This document shows positions 1 to 6,020 of a stretch of 8,360 nt of DNA, piece by piece. This DNA is from an uncultured Bacilli bacterium (GTDB taxonomy: Bacteria > Bacillota_I > Bacilli_A > RF39 > UBA660), in contig CAQRXS010000015.1 of assembly GCA_948874605.1 (NCBI GenBank), positions 7,711 through 16,070 on the forward strand. The letters are read 5' to 3'. The notes beneath the pieces are model-generated. The model saw only the letters and a list, made by a program, of their open reading frames with translations. It searched no databases and was not told the origin of the DNA. Made by a program: the position numbers and the translations under genes. The number at the start of each line of letters is the position of its first letter. Positions within the stretch are counted from its first letter, which is position 1.

Positions 1-1
1 T

Positions 2-2398
2 TGGATTATTTCGGTAGCCTTTGCATATATCACCAATCGCGTATTCGTATTTAAAAGTAAAAATAAAAAAAAATTAAAAGAAATAACTACTTTTGTTGGT
101 TCTAGACTACTTACTCTTTTCCTGGATATGGCTATAATGTTTCTTGGGGTTACAATTTTAAAAATAAGCGATTTATTAATAAAACTTGCAAGTCAAGGAA
201 TCGTTATCATAGCAAATTATCTTTTAAGCAAATTAGTAGTATTTAAAGAAAAAAAAGTAGTCTCAAAAAATTCCCAAAGAAAGAGAAAAATCATAAATAT
301 TCTCATATTTTTAGGTCCAGTTATATATCTTGTTAACAGTATATTTCAAAGTGAGATTACAAAGTGGATAAGTATATGCTACCTAATGAGCATAGGTCTA
401 TTTATGATGGCTGTTTTATTAAAAGAAAAAAAATATTGTGGTATCCTAATTGCAATACTAGGCTATTTGCTAATACAACATTTATATATTTACTGTCAAC
501 AATTAGATTTACAAACAGAAAGCATATTTCTAATCAACACATTTTTATTTCCAATTAGTTTACTTTACTTTTATCAACAAGATACTTTGGAAACCGAAAA
601 AAACATTACACAGTTATTTTTTCTCTATATATTTGTAATATTAATACAAAGTTGTAAAACAGATATTCCTAAAATTTATCAAAATCCTATTATAGGAATA
701 CTAATAGCCTTTTTACCAGTCGCTTTGAAAAAAATTCATAATCATCAAAATCAAATTGCTCAAACTTTAGGATTAGCCCTTATATTATTAACAATGTTTA
801 TCTTAAATATATGGTTATTCTCTTTAGTCTTCGTGGTCTTAGCTTTATATATCCTTATAAAAGAAAGAAAAAAATTAAAAAAACAGAATAAAATATTCTT
901 TGCTATTTTAATCATGATAGGTATTCTTTCAACTTGTCGCTCGATTATGAGCCAAAGCATTACAATAGAAAATTTAATTTTTGAAAATCGTCAACAACAA
1001 TTAGTAGAAAATAAAGAAAAATTTAAAAATGCTAATATAGAAGAACAATTATTTGGAATCACTTCAATAAAAGAAATAGAAGTACAAACCATACAAATGG
1101 ATTTTTGTGATATCTTATTTCGAGTTGGTTGGATAGGGTTCGTGCTATATTTAATATTATGGAGTTATACTCTTGTGCATATAAGAATGACTTCTTATAA
1201 ACGTTTAGGCTTTATTCTTGCTATTTTAGCTTCGTTCTTCCTAGGCGGTATCTTGACCAGTGGTTATGCACTTTTAGCCATATCTGTATTGGCTTCAAAA
1301 ACAGAAAAGAAACAGAAAAAAATACTATTAGTATCCAATATGTATCCCTCTAGAAAATATAAGCATTATGGTTCGTTTGTTAAAAATGTAAGCATAAGCT
1401 TAGAAGATTTAGGATTTCAAGTTGATCGAGTAACAAAGAAAAAACAAATTACATTTTTAGGGAAATTTGTCGGCTATTCTATTATGTATTTAAAAGCAAT
1501 ATACAAATCTATCTTTAACTCCTATGATTACATTTATGTTCACTTTATCTCGCAATCTGCATTCTGTGTTTTATTAGGAAAGAAAACAAGTAAAGATACA
1601 AAATTAATTTTAAACGTTCATGGAAATGACATAGTACCAGACTATGATTTTGAGCAAAAAAATGTTAGGCGTAGCAAATTTGTATTACCTTATGCTGATT
1701 TAATAATTGCTCCATCAGAGTATTTTGAAGAAGTTTTAATGAGTGATTATCAAATTCCAAAAGAAAAAATTAAAATATATCCATCAGGAGGAGTAGACAA
1801 AAAAACATTCTTCCCAAAAAACCAAATAGAGTGTAAAAAGGAATTAGAATTAGAAGAAAATATAACGTATTTTGGCTTTGTAAGTCGAATCGAAAAAAAC
1901 AAAGGGTGGGATACCTTATTAAATGCGCTAAATGAGTTAAACAAAGGGAAGTCTTTAAAAAATACCAAAGTACTGTTTATAGGAGCTGGAAGCGAACAAA
2001 AAGAATTTGATAATTTGGTAAAAAAATATCATTTAGAAGACATTATAATTCAGAAAAAATTCGTTCTCCAAAAAGATCTAGTAAATTATTATAATGCTAT
2101 GGATTTATTTATTTTCCCTACAAAAAGAAAAAGCGAATCTTTAGGTCTAGTAGGATTAGAAGCTATGGCGTGTAAAACTTTTGTAATCGGATGTACACTT
2201 TATGGACCTAGAGAATATTTAAAAAATAAAAAAAATTCATTGACGTTTTTAAAAGAAAATGAACTTAAGGCAAAAATAAAAGAATTTCAAAAAATGCCAA
2301 GTAAAGAGAAAGAAAGAATCAAAGAAAATGCCTTACTTACAGTAGAAAAATATAATCAAGAATTATTACAAGAAAAGTTAACAGAGATATTTTATTAG
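2..2398 (+). CDS. GtrA-like / O-antigen ligase-like / GT4 glycosyltransferase fusion protein (5' partial)
   Basis: The reading frame is open from base 2 to the TAG at 2396-2398, so the true start lies upstream of the window and the ATG at 128 is internal. Numbering from base 2 gives 798 visible residues. Residues 1-85 match the C-terminal half of a GtrA domain: AYITNRVFVFK near the front and NYLLSKLVVFK at the end bracket two hydrophobic helices. Residues about 94-430 form a polytopic membrane domain of roughly ten helices. Its large loop resembles O-antigen ligase/polymerase proteins: an Arg at 330, LFGI at 350-353, and EVQTIQMDFCDILFRVGWIGF around 361-377. Residues 439-798 are a GT-B fold GT4 glycosyltransferase with NVHGND (538-543), SRIEKNKGWDTL and an E-x7-E pair at Glu712/Glu720. 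Lys-rich linkers join the parts, consistent with cytoplasmic faces. The likely role is assembly or ligation of surface polysaccharide at the membrane; the sugar is not evident. Domain calls are by motif recognition: GT4 is secure, GtrA good, ligase moderate. Confidence 0.85.
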   Translation, partial: WIISVAFAYITNRVFVFKSKNKKKLKEITTFVGSRLLTLFLDMAIMFLGVTILKISDLLIKLASQGIVIIANYLLSKLVVFKEKKVVSKNSQRKRKIINILIFLGPVIYLVNSIFQSEITKWISICYLMSIGLFMMAVLLKEKKYCGILIAILGYLLIQHLYIYCQQLDLQTESIFLINTFLFPISLLYFYQQDTLETEKNITQLFFLYIFVILIQSCKTDIPKIYQNPIIGILIAFLPVALKKIHNHQNQIAQTLGLALILLTMFILNIWLFSLVFVVLALYILIKERKKLKKQNKIFFAILIMIGILSTCRSIMSQSITIENLIFENRQQQLVENKEKFKNANIEEQLFGITSIKEIEVQTIQMDFCDILFRVGWIGFVLYLILWSYTLVHIRMTSYKRLGFILAILASFFLGGILTSGYALLAISVLASKTEKKQKKILLVSNMYPSRKYKHYGSFVKNVSISLEDLGFQVDRVTKKKQITFLGKFVGYSIMYLKAIYKSIFNSYDYIYVHFISQSAFCVLLGKKTSKDTKLILNVHGNDIVPDYDFEQKNVRRSKFVLPYADLIIAPSEYFEEVLMSDYQIPKEKIKIYPSGGVDKKTFFPKNQIECKKELELEENITYFGFVSRIEKNKGWDTLLNALNELNKGKSLKNTKVLFIGAGSEQKEFDNLVKKYHLEDIIIQKKFVLQKDLVNYYNAMDLFIFPTKRKSESLGLVGLEAMACKTFVIGCTLYGPREYLKNKKNSLTFLKENELKAKIKEFQKMPSKEKERIKENALLTVEKYNQELLQEKLTEIFY

Positions 2399-2422
2399 AA
2401 CACTAAAAAGTGTTCTTTTTCT
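2397..2422 (+). terminator. Rho-independent terminator after the fusion gene
   Basis: AGAACACT (2397-2404) and AGTGTTCT (2409-2416) form an 8-bp stem around an AAAA loop, followed directly by a run of T with one C. The stem begins inside the TAG stop codon of the upstream gene. This separates the fusion gene from the sigma-like gene. Confidence 0.85.
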
Positions 2423-2433
2423 ACAGAATATAC

Positions 2434-2451
2434 AAGTACAATTGAAGTACA
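2434..2451 (+). repeat. Tandem AAGTACA heptamers upstream of the sigma-like gene promoter
   Basis: AAGTACA occurs at 2434-2440 and again at 2445-2451. Start-to-start spacing is 11 bases, about one helical turn, and the pair ends 25 bases before the -35 box. Same-face spacing and location suit an activator or other regulator binding site, but two 7-mers in AT-rich DNA can arise by chance. No bound protein can be named. Confidence 0.3.
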
Positions 2452-2476
2452 CTAAAATTAATGTCATAAAAGGTAG

Positions 2477-2505
2477 TTGACATTTGTAGAAAAAATATGT
2501 AATAT
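2477..2505 (+). promoter_or_regulatory. Sigma-A-type promoter of the sigma-like gene
   Basis: A perfect -35 TTGACA (2477-2482) is separated by 17 bases from TAATAT (2500-2505), which matches TATAAT at four of six positions. The predicted transcription start is near 2512, which gives a short leader of about 23 bases. It looks like a strong housekeeping promoter, so the sigma-like gene is probably transcribed by the main sigma factor rather than depending on itself. Confidence 0.85.
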
Positions 2506-2517
2506 ATGTGCGAAAGC

Positions 2518-2527
2518 AAAGGGGGAG
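2518..2527 (+). promoter_or_regulatory. Ribosome binding site fixing the start at 2535
   Basis: AAAGGGGGAG lies 7 bases before the ATG at 2535. The in-frame GTG at 2508 sits upstream of the predicted transcription start and has no comparable site, so 2535 is the start to use. Confidence 0.85.
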
Positions 2528-2534
2528 TTTTTAT

Positions 2535-3704
2535 ATGGCAGAAAAGGGAAATGGTGCACAAATCTCTGAAAGCGATAGTTATAAGTTATATTTACAAGAT
2601 ATTGCGCGATGTACTATCCTTCCTAAGGAAGAGCAATTAGAACTGGTTAAGAAATACCAAAACGGAGATAAAAGTGTATTAAATAAATTGATAGAATCGA
2701 ATCTAAAATTTGTCATATACTTAGCCAAAAATTATCGCACTACACATCTAGATATAATGGATTTAATACAAGAAGGAAATATGGCTATTAAAAGAGCAAT
2801 AGAAACTTATGATGAAGAAAAAAGTAGCTTGTCCAATCACATGGCATATCATATTCGTGGGGCTATTCAAAGAGCAATTCAAAATGTAGAAATAGAAATA
2901 AGATACCCAGTTCATATTTGGGGGGCAATAGTTAAATATAGAAAAATAGTAACAACATGCCAACTTAACAATAATCCAATTCCATCAGATGAGGAATTAT
3001 GTAGCATATTAAAATTAAGTAAAGAACAACTAAACGAAATGAAAAAGATGGAAAAACTTCGAATCACTAGTTATGATGTCGAGATAGATATGTCCAGTTC
3101 GTATGAATCAATAAGTGATGAGCCTTTATTAAAAAATTTACTACCTGATAAAGCAAATACAGAGGATAACTTTGTACAACAAATAACCGAAAAAGCATTA
3201 GGGGCAAAATTAAAAAGAGTATTAACGCCATACCAATATTTTGTTTTCTATCATAGATATTTGAGTGATACTAAGATATCACTAAGAGCACTAGCAGATT
3301 TTTTTGGTGTAAAATTTCAAGCAATTAGTCAAGCAGAGAAAAAAGCATTACAAACTGCACGTCGATTTCTAAACAACTCAAGTGAGCTGCAGCCGTTGGA
3401 AAATGAAATGCCTATCAATCCAGAAGAAGTTGTAAAATTTGAATTTTTAAAACCTTATTTAACATATGATGAACAATTATTATATTATACAATATATATA
3501 GAAAATAAAAATGGAACTGCAAAACAAATATCTAAGTTACTGGGTTGGACACCTACGAAAGTTCTTGCATTAGCAAAAAATATAAAAGTAAAAAAAGAGA
3601 AAATTTATCAAAATTCAGACGAATATCAAGTTTTTCGTAACGAACTGTTACTTGAAAGAAAAACAAAGATTTTTGATGTGAAGATACAAAAATATCTATC
3701 ATAA
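2535..3704 (+). CDS. Divergent sigma-70-family protein with C-terminal extension
   Basis: This 389-residue cytoplasmic protein has the layout of a group 2/3 sigma factor without region 1.1. Region 1.2 covers about residues 14-47. Region 2.1 is NLKFVIYLAKNY (56-67), region 2.2 is DIMDLIQEGNMAIKRA (73-88), and regions 2.3-2.4 span 92-116. Region 3.0 includes RYPVHIWGAI (123-132). Region 3.1 is about 150-175 and region 4 about 229-279. Region 2.2, the core polymerase contact, is well conserved. The promoter-reading positions are not: the aromatic residues of region 2.3 become Ser97, Leu99, His102, Tyr105 and His106, and the -10 readers Gln437 and Thr440 of E. coli sigma-70 correspond to Gly109 and Gln112. 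In region 4.2 the motif VTRERIRQ is replaced by VKFQAISQ. Residues 281-389 are extra and include an HTH-like stretch (about 328-350). The gene has its own promoter and terminator inside a polysaccharide locus. It is probably an alternative sigma factor with shifted specificity; a regulator that binds polymerase without directing promoters is also possible. Confidence 0.85.
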   Translation: MAEKGNGAQISESDSYKLYLQDIARCTILPKEEQLELVKKYQNGDKSVLNKLIESNLKFVIYLAKNYRTTHLDIMDLIQEGNMAIKRAIETYDEEKSSLSNHMAYHIRGAIQRAIQNVEIEIRYPVHIWGAIVKYRKIVTTCQLNNNPIPSDEELCSILKLSKEQLNEMKKMEKLRITSYDVEIDMSSSYESISDEPLLKNLLPDKANTEDNFVQQITEKALGAKLKRVLTPYQYFVFYHRYLSDTKISLRALADFFGVKFQAISQAEKKALQTARRFLNNSSELQPLENEMPINPEEVVKFEFLKPYLTYDEQLLYYTIYIENKNGTAKQISKLLGWTPTKVLALAKNIKVKKEKIYQNSDEYQVFRNELLLERKTKIFDVKIQKYLS

Positions 3705-3730
3705 AGTTGCTCGAAACAAAGCAACTTTTT
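3703..3730 (+). terminator. Rho-independent terminator after the sigma-like gene
   Basis: AAAGTTGC (3703-3710) pairs with GCAACTTT (3721-3728) around a 10-base loop, with five T residues at 3726-3730. The stem overlaps the TAA stop codon at 3702-3704, as in the terminator of the preceding gene. Confidence 0.85.
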
Positions 3731-3780
3731 AGTTTTAAAAAATAGAACATATTTAAAATAATAAAAAATATGAGTAAGCT

Positions 3781-3809
3781 TTGTCTTTTTCAGTAGAAAA
3801 TAGTATAAT
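3781..3809 (+). promoter_or_regulatory. Promoter of the two-gene glycosyltransferase operon
   Basis: TTGTCT (3781-3786, four of six matches to TTGACA) is followed after 17 bases by a perfect TATAAT (3804-3809). Transcription would start near 3816, about 38 bases before the ATG at 3854. A weak 7-bp inverted repeat (CATATTT at 3748-3754, AAATATG at 3766-3772) lies just upstream and could be an operator or chance. Confidence 0.65.
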
Positions 3810-3853
3810 GAACTTAAACTAAAATATAAAAGGAAACTAAGAACGGAGAATCT

Positions 3854-4699
3854 ATGAAAACAGGAATTATTATTTTAAATTACAATGATTCAGAAAATAC
3901 TACAAAAATGATTCAGCAAATTAAAAACTTTAAAACATTATCTAAAATTATTATAGTGGATAATAAAAGTACAGATGATAGCGTTAAAAAATTAAAGAAA
4001 TTAGCAAAGGATAATGTGATACTATTAGAAGCAAAAAAAAATAAAGGATATAGCTATGGAAACAACATTGGTTTAAAATATTTAGAACAACATACAGACT
4101 GTGAATATGTAATTATTTCCAATCCAGATATTTTGGTAAACGAAAATACGATACTAGAAATGACCCAAGTTTTAGAAAAAAACAAAAATATCTCTTTTCT
4201 AGGACCTGTCATTATAGAACGTGGAGTAGAAATAAAAGGTTGGAAAATACCTACATATTTTGTAGAACTCTTATCCACAATAAACTTCTTTCATCGATAT
4301 GCTACAAAATTACAAAGATACAAAGAAGAATATTATAAAAAGCGTCTTACAAAAGTAGATGTCATACATGGTGCATTTTTTTTGGCAAGAATGAAAGATT
4401 TTAAAGAACTTGGATATTTTGACGAAGGCACATTCTTATATTATGAAGAAAATATTATAGGCACTAAAGCGAAACAAAAAAATAAACATATATATGTAGA
4501 TACGAGTCTATCGGTAGTACATGCTCTATCTCAATCAGTTGATAAAAGTTTAAATAAAATAAAAAAATACAAAACGATAAAAAAAAGCATGTTTTATTTT
4601 GAAGAAAAATATCAAAAAAGAAATATCTTGTTATTAATATTATTAAAAATAACTTATTATATAAGTCTAGGAATTGCTTATATAACATTTTGGATTTAA
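3854..4699 (+). CDS. GT2 family glycosyltransferase, probable rhamnosyltransferase type
   Basis: This is a 281-residue inverting GT-A glycosyltransferase. The nucleotide-sugar site is visible: IIIVDNKSTDDS (32-43), NKGYSYGNN (63-71) and SNPDI (89-93), the last standing in for the DxD metal motif. The acceptor half has IHGAFFLARMKDF (171-183), YFDEGTFLYYEE (188-199) and a late HALSQS (223-228). The YYEE-x-x-x-G pattern is typical of Bacillota GT2 enzymes annotated as rhamnosyltransferases. Residues about 258-280 form one hydrophobic helix, so the enzyme is likely anchored to the inner face of the membrane where lipid-linked acceptors are extended. GGAG at 3845-3848 lies 5 bases before the ATG. 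It is the first gene of an operon, 9 bases ahead of the next glycosyltransferase. The family is secure; the donor sugar is inferred. Confidence 0.9.
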   Translation: MKTGIIILNYNDSENTTKMIQQIKNFKTLSKIIIVDNKSTDDSVKKLKKLAKDNVILLEAKKNKGYSYGNNIGLKYLEQHTDCEYVIISNPDILVNENTILEMTQVLEKNKNISFLGPVIIERGVEIKGWKIPTYFVELLSTINFFHRYATKLQRYKEEYYKKRLTKVDVIHGAFFLARMKDFKELGYFDEGTFLYYEENIIGTKAKQKNKHIYVDTSLSVVHALSQSVDKSLNKIKKYKTIKKSMFYFEEKYQKRNILLLILLKITYYISLGIAYITFWI

Positions 4700-4708
4700 G
4701 GTGAGAAT

Positions 4709-5893
4709 ATGAAAAAAAATATAATTATCATTGGCGCAAGAGGATATAAATACAATTATGGTGGATGGGAAACTTTTGTAACAAATTTGGTAAAAAACAA
4801 TAAAAACAAAAATTACCAATTTTATATTCCTAATTTAACAAATGAAAAAACAGAAGATAAAAAAATAAAAAAGATAGATAATGTAATAAGTCCTTCCATT
4901 TATGTAGGAAATCAAGGTTTTGTAACGATGTTCACATTCACTATAAAAGCAACAAATTTTTTCTTAAATTATATAGAACAAGAAAAATTAAAAAATACTG
5001 TGATATTAATGCTTGGATGTAAAGTTGGACCACTATTTCCAATTTGGAAGAAAAAACTAAAAAAATTAAAAACATCCTTGATTATTAATCCTGATGGATT
5101 AGAATGGAAAAGAGAAAAGTGGTCATGGTGGATAAAAAAATGTTTCAAAATAAGTGAGCGATATTGCATTAAATACAGCGATTATTGTGTTTGTGATTCT
5201 GCATCGATTGAATCATATATTAAACAAGAATATCAGAATTATCACACGCCAACAAAATTTATTGCTTTCGGAGCTTATGAAAATAGAAATCCTAAAAAAA
5301 GTCAAACTGCAGAAGAACTTTTCCAAAAATATCAAATAAAAGAAAAAGAATATTATTTAATCGTAGGAAGATTTATTCCTGAAAATAATTATGAAACAAT
5401 GATCCGAGAGTTTATGAAATCAAATACCAAAAAAGATTTAATTATAATATGTAACGTAGAAGAAAATAAATTTTATCAAGAATTAAAAGAAAAAACTAAC
5501 TTTTTAAGTGATAAAAGAATTAAATTTATTGGTACAGTCTACGAAGAAGAAACTCTTTTATATTTTAGAAAACAAGCTTTTGCCTATATTCATGGTCATT
5601 CTGTTGGCGGAACAAATCCATCTCTATTAGAAGCTCTAAGCATTACGGATATAAATATTCTATATGATGTTTGTTACAATAAAGAAGTTGGAGAAAATAG
5701 CTGTTTCTATTTTAATAAAGAAGAAAATAATTTGAAAAAAGTAATTGAAATGGTTGAAAATTTAAACAAAAAAGAAAGAACAAAATATAGCGATTTAGCA
5801 AAAAAAAGAATACATGAAGCATACACATGGGATATCGTCGTAAACAGATACAGCGAAGTATTTGACAAACTTATAAAAAAAGAAACTATGTAA
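4709..5893 (+). CDS. DUF1972/Cps2T-like GT4 glycosyltransferase, probable rhamnosyltransferase
   Basis: This 394-residue GT-B enzyme begins with IIIIGARGYKYNYGGWETF (5-23), the signature of the DUF1972 N-terminal domain found in Cps2T-type beta-1,4-rhamnosyltransferases of streptococcal capsule loci. A second family mark is NPDGLEWKREKWS (127-139). The C-terminal Rossmann half has LIVGRFIPENN (217-227) and HGHSVGGTNPSLLEAL (295-310); the final Glu308 corresponds to the second Glu of the usual GT4 E-x7-E pair. No signal peptide or membrane helix is visible, so it should act in the cytoplasm or at the inner membrane surface. AAGGTGAG (4698-4705) overlaps the previous stop codon, so translation of the two genes is probably coupled. 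The predicted job is adding rhamnose to a lipid-linked saccharide for a wall or capsular polymer. Family confidence is high; donor and linkage are inferred from relatives. Confidence 0.9.
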   Translation: MKKNIIIIGARGYKYNYGGWETFVTNLVKNNKNKNYQFYIPNLTNEKTEDKKIKKIDNVISPSIYVGNQGFVTMFTFTIKATNFFLNYIEQEKLKNTVILMLGCKVGPLFPIWKKKLKKLKTSLIINPDGLEWKREKWSWWIKKCFKISERYCIKYSDYCVCDSASIESYIKQEYQNYHTPTKFIAFGAYENRNPKKSQTAEELFQKYQIKEKEYYLIVGRFIPENNYETMIREFMKSNTKKDLIIICNVEENKFYQELKEKTNFLSDKRIKFIGTVYEEETLLYFRKQAFAYIHGHSVGGTNPSLLEALSITDINILYDVCYNKEVGENSCFYFNKEENNLKKVIEMVENLNKKERTKYSDLAKKRIHEAYTWDIVVNRYSEVFDKLIKKETM

Positions 5894-6020
5894 TTAAAAT
5901 ACTCAAAATGAGTCATTATTGTGAGAAAAAAACAATTTCGATAGTCATTTACAAGAGTGTTTTTTTTTGTTATTATTATTTAAAGAAGTATAAAAAGAAT
6001 AAAAGTGAGGTTGGTCTTTT
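5894..6020 (+). other. Spacer after the glycosyltransferase operon with possible weak terminator
   Basis: No classic terminator is visible. ACTCA/TGAGT (5901-5905, 5909-5913) is only 5 bp and lacks a T run. A second option pairs AAAAAAACA (5926-5934) with TGTTTTTTT (5958-5966) across a 23-base loop, followed by T residues; it is nearly all A:T and weak. Some read-through into the next gene pair is therefore possible. Confidence 0.25.
5967..5994 (+). promoter_or_regulatory. Possible promoter of the coiled-coil gene pair
   Basis: TTGTTA (5967-5972, four of six matches) and TATAAA (5989-5994, five of six) are 16 bases apart. Transcription would start near 6001, about 20 bases before the ATG at 6021. 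A ribosome binding site, AAGTGAGG, ends at 6010. In such AT-rich DNA this is plausible rather than firm. Confidence 0.4.

Noticed and set aside
128..130. ATG at 128 as the start of the large fusion gene.
   Set aside because: The frame is open to the window edge, and the residues before it are recognisable GtrA sequence, so the ATG is internal. No ribosome binding site precedes it.
1300..1345. Internal start that would release the GT4 domain as a separate protein.
   Set aside because: The first ATG there (1340) already lies inside the first beta-strand region of the GT4 fold, and only weak purine-rich sequence precedes it.
2508..2534. GTG at 2508 as the start of the sigma-like gene, adding nine residues.
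   Set aside because: It lies between the -10 box (2500-2505) and the predicted transcription start, with no ribosome binding site. The ATG at 2535 has AAAGGGGGAG at ideal distance.
5901..5913. ACTCA/TGAGT hairpin as the terminator of the glycosyltransferase operon.
   Set aside because: The stem is only 5 bp with a 3-base loop, and mixed sequence rather than a T run follows.
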